The translations under genes were made by a program, and so were the position numbers. From assembly GCA_019916065.1 (NCBI GenBank), contig CM034236.1, forward strand, positions 9,967,334-10,031,333: a stretch of 64,000 bases of DNA. The letters are read 5' to 3'. This document shows positions 47,358-60,859 of this stretch, piece after piece. The stretch's first letter is position 1. Every line of letters starts with the position of its first letter. The stretch is from Vitellaria paradoxa (lineage: Eukaryota > Streptophyta > Magnoliopsida > Ericales > Sapotaceae). The notes under the pieces were generated by a model. That model worked only from the letters and a program-made list of their open reading frames with translations, searched no databases and was not told where the DNA came from.

Positions 47358-47855
47358 AGATAAATTACACCTACCTCCTCTCTAACATTTGAATAATTGC
47401 ACTTAGCACTCATAATATTTAAAAATTACATTTGCCTCCCTTACTTTGAAATGTTGTTAACATTGACCCATTTTGATAAACTCATTAATTAAAACTTAAT
47501 ATAAAATGTCAAATTAATCAATAATTTAGGTACTTTTTTTATTTTACTCCTCTTTCTCTCACATCTCGTTAATCTTTTTTTAAAAAAATTCTCAAAAATT
47601 CTTTGTTTTTACTTATTTTTGAGGATTTTTGTAAAAATAAAATAACGAAATTTTGAGAGAATGAGGATAAAATAGGAAAATACCTAAAATTTTAGTTATT
47701 TTAACATTTTTTTATTAAGTTTTAATGGTTGATTTTATTGGAAGGGAATTAATATTAACAACATTTCAAAATAAGGAGGCAAGTGTAACTTTTAAATGTT
47801 ATGGACAGTAAGTGTAATTACCTAAATGTTAAGAGGAGGAAGATGTAATTTATCC
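47358..47855. mobile_element. Foldback MITE, unit 3 copy
   Basis: Same element as 8389-8879 and 21967-22460. The first G of the left end has changed to A here. Confidence 0.78.
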
Positions 47856-49840
47856 ATAATAATAATAATAATGAATTTTGTATTATTACACTGTTCTTTT
47901 TTCTTCTCTTTTTCTTTTTCTCACCCAACTCTCACTCAAAACACACACTTAAAGAAACTTATATATGAAGTTTGTTTGTTTGTTTTTTTCCCCCTTTTTT
48001 TAATAGAAGAAAATCTAGAGTTGATTATGGGCCTCGAATTTTGTATTTTGAGAGAGATTGAACTAATATTTTAGGCTCAGGTTATCAGACTTTTTTATAT
48101 GGTATCAGAATAAGTTTTTAACCGAATCTCACCACAGTCCATGCTAAACCTATATCCATGCAGAATTGTGTGAGGGAGACTATTAGAAGTTGTCTTACAT
48201 CGGCCCATTAAAAAAATTACTTGCCCCATATGTTAGGAACTTGACCAATATGTTACAAGACTCAAGTTTGATGGAATACGTGAGATCAATTCCTATATTT
48301 CATTCCATATTAGAATAACTCAACCCATGTTTTATACCAAAGGTAGAGCCCATCAAGATTGTAACATATCATCATGCTTCCAAAGTCGATGTCTACGGCC
48401 GCTATCACTTTAGGTAGCTTTTACTCTGACGGTAGGTAGCCCTTTTTTATTTAGATGGCTCACATTCTACTCCAAGTAGTTCTTTCCTAAGTAACTCTTA
48501 CCATGACTTGAACTCACGACGTGAAAGCTGATACCTAGAAAGAAAATAGGTTCGATTTAAAATTTTGGTTAAGCTTGGGATTAGGACAATAAACTTGAAC
48601 GTGGCATGTTAGGCGCGATATTTTTTAAATAAATTTATTATGGATGCGTTTGGAGTGAAAAAGTTAGTCAAATTTGATAAAAGTTGTGAGTTCATAATTC
48701 GTGCAACGAGATAAAAAGTGAATAACTTTTAAAAATTTTTAGTATTTTTTAATATTTTTCAGCAAATATCAGAGTTTCAAACGGAACCTATATATATTAG
48801 ATGTCAAGCGGTACTTACAAAATTTTTAGACCTAAATAATTGAGTCGAGCAAAGTTTGAATTCAATTAAAATATATTATACCTCTGTGTAAACTTAATCC
48901 TAGCTCGCATTTAATTGGCTCAATATTTACTTGGGCAAATGTGTAGATGCGGGCATATGTATATTGGGCAAAATATTTACTCGTAATTCTCATTTCACCC
49001 ATTCAAAATCTAGAGGATTACGACTTTTCACTGCTTGAAAATCTAAAAATCATTTACAATATGAGATTTAATTCTTAAAATTCCACTGCTACTTTCTGAT
49101 ATACTGTAATTCCTGCACCCTCCTCCCAAACGATGGCGATGAACCTTGAACCCTTTTGAGGAAATCCATTATTTTTAAACAAGGAAACTTCATGTCATTT
49201 TCCACTCTTTATTTTACATGGTTATGGTTTGAATGTAATCCAAACAAGCAAACAAAGAATTGGCTATGCCATATATAAATCCTTCTCAAGAAAATCCTAT
49301 TGTTAAAATAAGAAAATTTCAATAACTACCAATTTGAGAACTAAAACCATTCCGTGTATATATTAGTTACGTAAACAAGTCATTAAGAAAAAAGAAAAAA
49401 AATTGAATGAGTAAATAGGAACGTGAAATTGAACTGAAGCAAAACAGTTGAATCAAAATTTCAATTAATTTAGTTTTTAGTTCAATTTTAAGTTTTTTAT
49501 ATCTAAATTATATTATAATGTAGTTTCAGTTCTTGTATTTATACAACCGACCAAAGTGAAAATAGAATTAGATACATATAATTATGAATACGTATAAAAA
49601 TAATAAATTTGTACAAAAACGAAATTAGATATTTTATAATTATTTATATAAATATGATTTTGGCCAATATTCGACTCAACTTAATAAAAATTTAGTTTCA
49701 AAGTTATTACGGTTGGCTAAATTAATCTTCTTCCTCTATTTATTTATTTCATACGTTATGTTTTTAATGAGATTATATGAAATTAAGTTTTTTTCTTATA
49801 ATTTCAATTTATGTAATCTCAGGTTTAACTTTTGTTCTCT
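47856..49840. other. AT-rich spacer, unit 3
   Basis: Nearly identical to 22461-24485 of unit 2. It contains the unit 1 solo LTR empty site near 48475. No supported gene. Confidence 0.6.
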
Positions 49841-49844
49841 TCTA

Positions 49845-50099
49845 ATGGATAGCATAAACCTGCCAGTTAAACCTCTTGAAAACGAAGCAAGAAAAGAGGC
49901 AATTGACCAGCCCCTGTTGACCATGGACAATAGTAAGGTGCAAGAAGATTTTGCCAAGGAACTCTCCCTAAATTCTCTAGATTCTGATTTTCAGTTGTCT
50001 AAAAGTCAAAGGAAGAAGTTAGAAAAGATGAACCATGCCATATTGCACAAGAACAAGGCCACCCGAGCCAAGGCTGACCCTTCTTCCTCTTCAAAATGA
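49845..50099 (+). pseudogene. LINE ORF1, C-terminal remnant (unit 3)
   Basis: Matches the unit 2 remnant with two substitutions (LPVKPL, ARKEAI). It ends in the same ATGA overlap with ORF2 (50096-50099). Confidence 0.6.
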
Positions 50100-53000
50100 A
50101 CTTTGCTGCTTGGAATGTCAAGGGCCTAAACAGTCCCATCAAGTAGATAAAAGTCAAGAAGCTAATAAGAAACTCTTCTCTCAGTCCAATAGGTCTTTTG
50201 GAAACAAAGGTGCAAAGCCACAATGTTGACACAACTTGTAAATCCATAAACACTTCATTTTGTCATGCTGGGAACTACTCTAATGAGATGGCTGCTAGAA
50301 TTCTTATTTTGTGGGATCCTTCATCTATTAATGTTCAAATTCTCTCAAGCACTAGCCAATCAATTTGTTGCCACATAAAGCACCAATTCATATCTCAAGA
50401 CTTTTTTGTTACTTTTGTATATGCTTTTAATGACAGGAAGCCTAGAGAACACTTGTGGAAAGAGCTTCAAGCAAACCATGCCATGATTGATAGAGCAATT
50501 CCTTGGATCATATTGGGAGACTTTAATGTAGACAGAGCTGAATATGAAAAAAGAGGAGAAAGGATCATTGACAAAGCTACTGTTCAGGATTTTAATAAAT
50601 GTATTGATGCTATTGAAGTAGTTGATTTGAGGCATTCAGGGTATTTATTCACATGGACCAATAAGCATGAAGATGGAACCAGGATTTTCAGGAAGCTTGA
50701 TAGGGCATTGGTCAATGAAGCATGGCTCTCAACCTATCCAAATTCTAAAGCTTTCTTCCCCACGGCAAGTATCTCGGATCATAGCCCTATCATTGTTAAT
50801 ATTTGGCCTAACATAAGTAATGGCAAGAAACCTTTCAAGTTCTTTAATTTTTTGACTAAAAATAAGGAATTAATTAAAGTAGTGGAGGAAGTATGGGCCA
50901 TAAAAGTCTCAGGTACCCCCATGTACAAGCTCTACTCCAAGCTCAAGGCAATAAAAATGGCTCTTAAGGCTTTCAACCGCAAGTACTATGGAGGCATTAT
51001 TGCAAAAGTTGTCGAGGCAAAGAACTTGTTAAATGTCGTGCAAATGGAAGTTCAAAGGAATCCTAATCCAAGGCTCCTAAAGGAAGAACATAAGGCGCTT
51101 GAGAATTACTTGCATCTAGCTTATGCTAAGGAGGCCTTTTACAAACAAAAGGCAAGGGACAATTCAATCAAATTAGGGGACCAAAACATATCCTATTTTC
51201 ATAGGAAAGTCGAGATGCATTGCTTGAGGAATAAGATTCTATCCATTCAAGATGCTAATGGTGTAAGGCATGAGGACTACGCAGATGTCAAAGCAAGCTT
51301 CATTGAGCATTACAAGCGGTGGTTAGGATCTTCCTTTCACTACCCGCAAGGTGCTAGGCAATATGTGGGAGAGGTTATGCACACTAACGTTCCATTGGAC
51401 CTGTTAGTATCACTAGAGAGTGAGATCACGGTTGAGGAGATTAAGGAGACTCTCTTTTCTCTTCCCAGTCACAAAGCACCAGGTCCGGATGGATTCACTT
51501 CTCATTTCTTTAAGAAGGCTTGGATAGTGGTTGGTGAAGATTTTTCTTGTGCAATCAAATCCTTCTTCAACCTAGGCAAATTACTTAAGGTAATAAACTC
51601 TACCATAATTGCTTTGGTCCCTTAAATTCCTAACCTAAGCTTGGTCACAAATTATAGGCCCATATCATATTGTACTACTGTATATAAATGTATCTCCGAG
51701 ATAATTGCTAACAGACTCAAGCGGGTTCTGCCTTACATCATAAGTCCCTCACAAGCTGCCTTTATTAAAGGAAGGTCAATCTCTGATCAAATCCTTCTTA
51801 TGTAAGAATTGGTAAGGAATTATCGTAGAAGTAATCTGTCTCCTAGAAGCGCCTAGAAGATTGATCTAATGAAAGCTTTTGATTCGGTTTCATGGGATTT
51901 CCTTTTGGACATTCTGCAAGCTCTTGGGCTGCCAGGTAGATTCATTGATTGTATTTCTGCTTGTATCACCTCTCATCAGTTCTCAATATCCCTAAATGGT
52001 GTGCTAGAGGGCTATTTCTCAGGTGCCAAGGGACTTCGTCAAGATGATCCACTATCTCCATACCTTTTCCTCCTTGCTATAGAATTCTTTTCTAGGCCAT
52101 TTGACAAGATTGTGGCAGATAGTAACTTTTTTTATCATCCAAAATGCTCCAACCCATCTATAACCCACATATGCTTTGCTGATGACTTATTTGTGCTATG
52201 TACCCCTACCGAGGGCTCATTCCAGCTCATTCACAAGGTGCTTCAGGAATTCCATAAATTTTCTAGACTTCAGCCAAATGGTAACAAAAGCAAGGTTTAT
52301 ATGACAGGCTTGCCTCATCATGAAAATGTGCGGCTATGCTCATTACTTGGCTTTAAGATAGGAAACCTCCTAATCAAGTACATGGGTGTTCCCTTAATCT
52401 CTACCAAACTTAGCTATGATAATTGTAAAGAGCTCATTGATAAGGTGACTAATAAAGTAAAGAGCTGGACTTCCAAAAGCTTATCATATGCAGCTAGATT
52501 GGTCTTTATCAAGTCTATCTTGTTTAGTATTCAAGTTTATTGGAGTATTCATTTCATCTTACCCAAGAAAGTCAGTGAAGCAATTGAAAGCACACTAAGA
52601 AGGTTCCTATGGATTGGAGTTGATTTGAATAAGGGGGGCAGCAAGATTGCTTGGAATGAAATATGTAAGCCAAAGAAGGAAGAGGAACTGGGACTGTGCA
52701 GGCTTGATGAATGGAATAAGGCTTCTATGATGAGGCACATATGGGCCCTTTGTTCAGATAGTTCCTCACTATGGGTGAAATGGTGCAAGTCTAATTTACT
52801 CAAAGGCAGATGTTTCTGGGAAGTGAAAGTTCCATCAGATTGCTCTTGGACGTGGAGAAAAATTATCAAGTTAAGAGAAGTGGCAAGCCGCATATCCAAA
52901 TATAAAGTGGGCCGAGGTGATTGTATATCCTTATGGTTCTCCAATTGGCACCCCCTTGGGCCATTAATTCCTAAATATGGACCAAGGATTGCTCATGATG

Positions 53001-53753
53001 CTGGATTGTCCATGAATGCAAAAGTCTCACAAGTCATTTGTAATGGAGAATGGAAATGGCCAATTAGAAGCTTAAGGAAGTCATGCACATGGGTGCTTAA
53101 GGAAGTCATAGCTGATAATCCCCCTACTTATCTGGCACACCCGCAAACCAAGGATGAATTCAAATGGATTGTCTCTAAAGATGAAGTTTATAAGGTAGCA
53201 CCTACTTGGAACACAATTCGGGAAAAAGCACCAAAGGTACCATGGCATCACTTATTATGGTTCCCTAATTACATTTCCAAGGCATGGATTTATTTTGTGG
53301 CTTGCTATCAAAGAGAGACTGAATACCAAAGATAGGATGCGGGCATGGGGATTTAATCTAGATCTGGCATGTGTCCTATGTGGCCAAGCCATGGAGTCCA
53401 TGGATCACCTATTCTTTCAATGTCCCTATTCAGCCGAATCAAGAGCAATTGTGTTTAATAAATGCCTCATCTCTAAGGCTAATCAAGCTTGGAAACGGAA
53501 AGTCTCTTGGGCCGTTGGTAAGTTTAGCGGAAAGAGTTTTGCTAGCATGTTGCACAAAGTTGCCTGGGCCACTCTTGTTTATCATATAGGGATGAAAAGA
53601 AATGCAAGACTTTTTAAAGGACTCTCATCTCTAATTACTTCCACCATTCAAAGTATTATTCATGAAGTTAGAGTCAAGCTTTCTAAACTTTCTGTCATAG
53701 TTAGTAATGAAGATAATATTATCTTATGTACTAATTGGGGGATCTCATTGTAA
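50096..53753 (+). pseudogene. LINE ORF2 (endonuclease-reverse transcriptase), inactivated, unit 3
   Basis: Same domain order as the unit 2 copy: APE endonuclease, reverse transcriptase with FADD, zinc-binding C-terminus. Stops lie at 50144 (TAG, private), 51623 and 51803 (both shared with unit 2) and about 51853 (TAG, private). A one-base insertion near 53270 shifts the frame, and the C-terminal part continues open from 53295 to 53753. That end lacks the two TGA stops of unit 2 (28140, 28152), so the copies have diverged since duplication. Confidence 0.92.
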
Positions 53754-53854
53754 TTAAACATTTTGTTATACGGGGGTATGCTCCTAAGATCTTGTACATA
53801 TTTTCTCATTAATCCAAAATACTCTTAATTACAAAAAAAAAAAAAAAAAAAAAA

Positions 53855-53958
53855 CTCACTCTTATATATTGATATATCCTAAGTTTACATTAAACATGAC
53901 TAAACCATAGTAAAAGACTTTCTCTTAACTTTACTTCAATAAGTGCCACCTTGCAAAT

Positions 53959-54003
<45 letters not shown>

Positions 54004-54653
54004 GATTAATCGATTCTAATTGAAATTGAACTGAATTAATTTATTTGGTTTAATTCATTAACTTATGTTTAGATAATTCGATTCTTTATATTAAATACAT
54101 CAAATAATTTGGATAAATTCAAATAATCAGCTCAATGGATAAATACAAGTAGACCAAACAAAAAAGAAAAAAACAAAGAGATGGGACTATAAATAAGTTA
54201 AATAATTCCAGATAAAATTGCCTAACGAATAAATACAAACAAACTAAAAATAAATAAAAACAAAAATAAAGAGACAGGACTGTAAATAAATTAAAATAAA
54301 GGGTTAAAAGAATAATTTGGATTGGCATTGAACCGCTCAGAGCAAGTGTACCTTACTTTGCATTTGTTTTTGGTAACCTCAATAGCTGTAGGTTGTGAGA
54401 GACTCTAGCAGGGCCGGAGCGTGGGGTTGGGTTTCATCAGCACGAGAAAAATATTAAAATATTAGTTCTCACCCTCGTCCCGCCTTCCTACTTCTTCATG
54501 AATCTCATCACTGTATAGAAATATGTATATATCTATATATATAGAGAGGGAGAGAGAGAGCAATCCATTGAGAAAAAAGTGATACTGAGTGTGATGGGAG
54601 AGGAGGGAGATAGAGGAAATGAGAGCCGGCCGTGCGAAGCAGGAGGTCCTGCA
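53855..54653. promoter_or_regulatory. Spacer and upstream region of TSO1-like fragment, unit 3
   Basis: AT run at about 53963-53998, then the conserved upstream/5' UTR region with an AG microsatellite (about 54543-54560). It retains the empty site of the unit 2 hAT MITE (single ATTGAACC near 54330) and those of two unit 1 MITEs. Confidence 0.45.
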
Positions 54654-56987
54654 ATGGACACCCCAGACCGGAATCGGATCGCCACTCCGGTCTTTCAATT
54701 TGAGGTGATTTGGTCCCCAAAACTGCATTTTGGGGGGGGGGGGTGATCTTAGTCTAGTGGGTCGTGCTTGTAGTGTGTTGATTGACCTTAATTTGTAATT
54801 TGTTACGCGACTCTGAAAATTTTTTGTTCTGGGTTTGGTTCATTTCGGGAAAAAAGTGTGTAAATTTGTTGTCTAATGTTTGTGAATTAGGGTTTTGATT
54901 GGCTGAATTGTGGCATTTTTTAAAATGTTTCGTACTGGGTTTTGGTTCTTCTGGGGAGAACGAACAGTTCAATTTTGTTTTTTGCCTGGCAGGTTTAGAG
55001 ATACTTTTTTTTTTTTTTTGGATGTCTGTAAGAAGATTTGTGTTGGAGTTTGACTACTTCATGTCTTTTGCTCATAATTCTGTGCATTTTTATTTCTGTA
55101 TTCAATTGAAAATTAGTTGGCTTTTTGTACTTGTAATTGACATTTACTCCAATAGCCATGCAATAGCATATAAATTTTTTTACGAGCCTTGATTTTTCTA
55201 TTTCTTATTTTGATTTAGTTTTGGAAATATATTTACCAAATGCTGATTCATGTTTGTGCATGATCTGTTGTCCTGTGACATGATGTTTTTGCGGTTGTTC
55301 GGTTATTTGATTTTGAGATTTTATTGTATCTGTCTCTCACTCTGTAAATGTTCTATGCCTAGTAACCATTTTTTTTCCCTTTTCAGTCATTGCACGGTTA
55401 GTGTATTTAGTTTGAGAAATTGGTCTTTTATGCATTGTATTATCAGCTGAAAATTTGAAGCAACATGGCATTGGGATTTGCTGAACAAAGCATGTTATCA
55501 TATATTTGCTACATGTGCTCTCCTGAAAATATGCATCTCTTCATATGTTTTGATAATTTGTTAATCATACAGCCACCACATTGTAATTAAGTAGGAGGCT
55601 TCTTAGTTGGCCACTAATGTACATGTAAATAGATCCAAGTATGTAGCCTATTGTTGAATTTCTTTTCAGCACTTATTTCTCTTGCTTTGGCCATTTTTTT
55701 ATTGTTTGGTTTTCTTTAAATCCTTCTTTACCAATTAAAAAAAAAAAGAAAAAGAAAGGAAAAAATTGGATGTGAATTCTATGATGATTATTTCCCTGGC
55801 AACTTTGCACATCTTCTACATATATCAACTTTCATCATGTTTTCTTGCATAGTTTTGTAGATCTGTGCATCATCCAAGTATTTGATTTGTATATGCTTTT
55901 ATATTTTAATTAAATTGATTTGGTAATTCATTGATTTGTCTGCTAAATTATTCTTTCATTACCCCTTTTATGATGAAAGCAATTCTCTTGTGGCCATTTG
56001 TAGGACTCTCCTGTCTTTGACTATATCAACAATTTGTCTCCTATCGAGACGGTTAAGTCTGTGCGAATTAGCCAGACATTCAACTCATTTAGTTTTGCAT
56101 CCCTTCCATCTATTTTCACTTCACCCCATGTCAATTCCCTCAAGGAATCTAGATTGTTAAGAAGGTAACTACTTATTTTTTCTTCAATGACTTCATGCAA
56201 AATTTAACCATATTACCTTACTTTCTACCCTTGATCTTTTGGCTAATGGTTCTGGTTTCAGGCATCAATCCTCAGATCCATCAAAACCTGAGTTCTTTTC
56301 TAAGCATGTGGAAAAAGTCGATGGCAATGAGGGGGTTATGGATGCTGTCCATAACTCTGATGAGCAACAGGGAAATGTTGACCCAGGGAGTTGTATAGGT
56401 GAAGCTTCTGTTGAGCCAACTTATGAATGTTCAAAGGTTGTAGTTGATGGCTCACAAAACCCAAGCTATGGTTGGTGCACAAAAACTTGTCGTGGGGATG
56501 AAACCGAATACGCATCGGAGTTTGCTAGCAAACCAGGTTCAGTTGTTCCCTTAGTAAATGAGGTCTCTGAAACAGGTTTCATAGGAAGCGGAATGCATTT
56601 AGAGGGGATAAAAAACATTGAGCAAAATAAAGAAGGGGCAGGATCTGACTGGGAGAGCTTGATTTCTGATGCTGCTGATTTATTAGTATTTGATTCACCT
56701 AATGATACAGAGGCTTTTGAGCGTCCTTCCTAGAAATCACTGGATCCTGGAACTAGCTTATGCAGTTCTCCTGTAGCAGAATTCAGGGAAGATGGAGATA
56801 ATGACTTGCAGAATTCAGAAGCTGTTGGTCCAGTTGGGGTTGAACAATGGGAATCACAAAATCCTTCCATTCAAGTTAGAGAAGGTCATCTAAAGGAACC
56901 AGTGGCAACTAAAGACATCTTTGCCAGCGCTTCTCTAAAAAAACATATGTTGGGGGAGCCAAGTGAGTAAATTGATAATGAGGTGAG
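54654..56987 (+). pseudogene. TSO1-like (CPP family) 5' fragment, copy 3, disrupted
   Basis: Exons correspond to 54654-54704, 56004-56164 (161 nt, frame intact) and 56262-56987. Exon 3 has a TAG at 56731-56733 where unit 1 has CAG. It also has a TAA at 56968-56970 matching the unit 2 stop. As in copies 1 and 2, no CRC-encoding exon follows. The shared TAA groups copies 2 and 3; the TAG is private. Confidence 0.8.
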
Positions 56988-57925
56988 GTATTGCAATCCA
57001 TTTGCAATTTTCTAACGGGTTAAAATTCCCTAGTGCCAAGAACACTTTCTGGTCCTTTTGTCGACATTGTAACTTGCATTACTGAATGGATGTACAATTT
57101 AAATACATGTTTCATTTCTTGCCCTCGCCATGGTAACAGGAGACCATAATCATCTGACAGCGACCCTTCAATGATACTGTTTTGGAGTTCATTTCAGGTT
57201 TTCTTTCAAGAATGAGATAAGACTTCAAAATAGGCTCTGTATCAGTTCAACAGTTTTCATGGGGAAGTTACTTCTCTTGTCTAAGCTAGCAGCACTCCAA
57301 GTCATCATATATTAAAGCAGACTACCAAATTTAACTCGTTAATAAAGATGTATGACTTGGAAAGTTTGAGTTCTGAGTTGTGTTGCTTTGGGTTATGCCA
57401 TTAGGAACTTGAGGGCTGATGAAACTAACTATTGTATCCAGAGATTCTACATAGTATGTATATTATATATGACTTAGAGGTTATTTGGACCTATTTGTTC
57501 TTGGATTATTTTAATATTAGGTTTATTTTATTTTAGGTTTTTGTGTTAGACCTGTAAATTTTTTATTTAAACTCTAATTAGGGTTAGCAGAACATTATTA
57601 GAGTGAATGATATTTTAATTATTATTTCTTCCCATACAGCTGCTACCCTCTTTCTCCTCCTCTTCTTCTTTGATTCTTTTTTTCTCTCTACAATCCTACA
57701 TCAGGATTACATAAGCGGGCGTGAGTACTTGGATCTCTTTCAGAATTGCATTGGTAAATTCTGCACCATCACTAAGTACCTTAACTGCCAACAAAATAAA
57801 CTAAAAGTGCAACGATTTATTTCGTACCAACTTTCAACAAGGTTAAGTGATGGACTGATCCTGGCCACACGCTGAAAGAATTTAATCAGTCAATGCACCC
57901 TGGTCAAGTTGCATGTTAGTAACCC
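56988..57925. other. Region after TSO1-like exon 3, unit 3
   Basis: Colinear with 16596-17543 and 32082-33020. Same unrecognised open stretch (57603-57875). No supported gene. Confidence 0.5.
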
Positions 57926-58133
57926 TAAGCAGCAGCTCAAGTGGTGACCTCTAGGAGGCACAATGAGTCTCTAGTTAAATCCCACCAAGTGGGTATGTTT
58001 ATACCATGAGGGCCACGCACACACTTACCTGGTTCGTGCATACTGTGAGGAATTCACAGGCCCGGGATTTACCCTCTACCTGCTTTATGGAAGTTCCTCA
58101 TCAAAATTATATATATATATTAAAAAAAAAAAA
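57926..58133 (+). mobile_element. SINE-like repeat A, unit 3
   Basis: Same element as 17544-17750, with box A-like and box B-like motifs at conserved spacing and an A-rich end. Confidence 0.5.
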
Positions 58134-58328
58134 CATGAAGTGCTAGTCACCCAAGAAGCCCGCTGACTGTATAGCCATGATACTAGGCACACCTACAAAT
58201 GCCCGTTGCATATTGTCAAACTAGCTCAACTTGTTTTCTCTCAATTAGTACTACCTCTATCATCTTACAAATTTAATCCCCAAATCTTAACTTTTCTCAT
58301 TTTACCACACCTCAACATTAACATTCTC

Positions 58329-58590
58329 CTGGTACGTGGGAGTCCGCAGCCACTTTCCCGTAAGGGGTGCACTCAGGGCGAAATACGCTCCGTGACCCTA
58401 ACCGGCAAAAGGCCACGAAAGGTAAACCAACCTAGGCAAGCCCTGGCTAACCGACTCGACCGAGGGAGCTGTTAGAAGTCTGCCAGAATAAACAGAAGGC
58501 TGTCCCACTGAAGAAAGATTCGAACTCGGAACCTTAAGGACCGAGCCCATCAGCCGCTCCCGAACTCCACTCGGCCACCCCGAAAGGTAC
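58329..58590 (-). mobile_element. tRNA-derived SINE B, unit 3
   Basis: 262 bp flanked by perfect 12-bp duplications ATTAACATTCTC (58317-58328, 58591-58602). It has a tRNA-like head on the minus strand and the same non-poly(A) 3' end as the unit 2 copy. Confidence 0.9.
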
Positions 58591-58631
58591 ATTAACATTC
58601 TCATTTTAACTACATTCATTTTATTAATATA

Positions 58632-60359
58632 CTAGTGTTCGTCCATGCGATGCACAAAATTGTATAACAATTTTTATGAAAAAAATATAATTTTTAAATA
58701 CATTACAAAATATTTTAATAAAATTACATAATTTCATATTTTTTTACCAAATCTTGATTCGATTTGATCAAATCCTAAAAATAAAATTTGCTCTAGAATA
58801 TATATTAAATCATAAATTTACCTAATTAACCTAATTTCTTTTTTGTTTTAAACTGTTTGTTAGTTTTAATATACATTTTTATTTTTTTTAATTCTTGACT
58901 CATTTTGCAAAGTTAAAAATACTATTAGTTTTAATTATAGTAATCAATTAAAAATTATCAATATGATCAATTTAAAATTAAAATTAGAAAATTTTCTAAA
59001 AATAAATTATTCACAGGCTTAAATAATATTTCAAATTTATTTAATTTTTTCAATTTAAGATATAACAAATTTTAGATATACATTTTTTATGTTTTTTTTT
59101 TTTTTTTTTGTGTGTGTTTAAACAAATTATTTCAATTTTCATTTGTGTTTTTTAATTTAATTATTAATGTATTTGAAATATTTAAATTTTACAACTATAT
59201 TGAATTTATAAGTAAGTGTGTCACATTTTAGAATTCATGAGTTAATTCCTATGAAATTTATAAATAAGTGGGCTCTTTTTCGGAACCCAACCAATTGGGC
59301 CCCCTTTTGGAACCGATGAGGTATTTTACATTTATTAAATTATATGTCATAATTCTAGTGCTTTTATTAAACAAAAAAAAAAGAAGTGAAGTTGTAGTAT
59401 TTTAACGATATGAGATAAATATATAAAGGTTTTGTGAATAAGAAAAGAAAAGAGAAAAATAGGGAATGAATGAGTTCAAAAAAATTTCAAAAATCTATAA
59501 AAAAAAAATAAAATGGCATATATCATGTAGAATTGAAATGAAGGAAAAGAAGATAAAAAAAAATTCATTTGTTTTAGTATTATGGTAAATAGATATTATA
59601 AATTTATAAAAATAACTCAAATATTAAATATTATTATTCAGTAAAAAATTGTGACATGACTAATTTTAATTTAAAATTAGAAATTTTTCTAAACAAAAAA
59701 ATTATTCCCAAACTTAGATAATATTTTAGATTTTTTTGTGTTTTTAAATTTCAGCCTTTTTTCTGTTTTTTAAATTTAAGATATAAAAAGAGTTATTATT
59801 ATAAGAGAAGTTATGTTTTTTAATTTGATTTATATTTAAGAATTTTTAAATATTTTTTAACTCAAATTAATTATTTAATAAATTTTACAATTACAATGAA
59901 CTAATAAGTAACTTCCGTTAAAAAACAATTCTTAATTACCAAAAAAAAAAAAAAAATTCATTTAAAAAACCCGAGAAAGTAGATCTATTTTCGAAACCCA
60001 AGAAAGTAGGTCACCTTTTTGAACCCGTGAGTTCTTTTGTATTTATTAAAACTATGTGCCACAACTCTATTGCTTTTATAGATAAAAGAAAAAGTAAAGT
60101 TATAGTGTTTTACTTACTAAAAAAATAAAGCTGTAGTGTTTTGGCAATGTGAGACCAAAAAAAATAATGGTTTTGTGAATGAGAAAAGAAAAAAGAAGAA
60201 GAAGAAATGAAGGAAATTAAAAAATAATTCAAAAATCTACAAAAAAAGGAAAAAGTAAAATGATGATTAAAGAGTCATGTCACCTAAGATTGAAAGTGAA
60301 GGTGAAGGTGAAAGAGAAGAGGAGCGAGAAAATACATTGTTTTAATATTATACTATCGA
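58632..60359 (-). mobile_element. Helitron-like element, unit 3 copy
   Basis: Same element as in units 1 and 2. The CTAG end is conserved, but the opposite terminus has drifted (complement reads TCGATAGTATAAT). Internal duplicated 5'-end-like sequence present. Confidence 0.6.
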
Positions 60360-60859
60360 TATATATATATATATTTTTACCCAAAAATTTAAACCACATA
60401 ACATAGCAAGTTTAACCGTTATTCTGTAGAACTTTTCTTTTAACCTTGCATTTTGTTAACGCAACCATGAAATGTTCTGATGGTTACAACCAACGGCTGA
60501 GAAAACAGTCTCCCATTTGGTTACGAATACACTTCAGCCAATTTCACTCATCTAGTTTAATGAAAGAAGGGCCCTAAATTATCCCGTGTCACCCATAAGT
60601 CAGCAATAAACGCAATACAAGCCGCGATCACCCATAAATAGAAAATTCACATCAAATTTTGCATACACAAATTTAAGCAACCGCAACTATGAATTGAAAA
60701 CAAGGCATTGATAAAAAGGTAAATTGTGTAAAAGGGGTGGCAGAATTCACGCTCAGTTGGGCCACGACATGAGAGGAACATGGGAAGCTGCTTTGTTTTC
60801 ATTTTATTATTCAACATGCTGTCATCTGAAAATTTTGAAGTGCTCCGAGCAACAGATAA
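60360..60859. other. Inter-unit segment before anchor 4
   Basis: Matches 19654-20153 and 35470-35966. No gene recognised. Confidence 0.5.

Larger units (their letters stand above)
49841..53854 (+). mobile_element. L1-type LINE, 5'-truncated, unit 3 copy
   Basis: Same insertion, truncation point and target deletion as 24486-28495, ending in a 22-base poly(A) run (53833-53854). It was copied with the unit rather than inserted again. Confidence 0.92.
35967..60859. repeat. Tandem segmental duplication, unit 3
   Basis: The longest unit, carrying mTERF copy 2, a private MITE and the Mutator-like element, plus the LINE and SINE B shared with unit 2. The spacer and LINE are very similar to unit 2, so 2 and 3 are closer to each other than to unit 1. 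Confidence 0.9.
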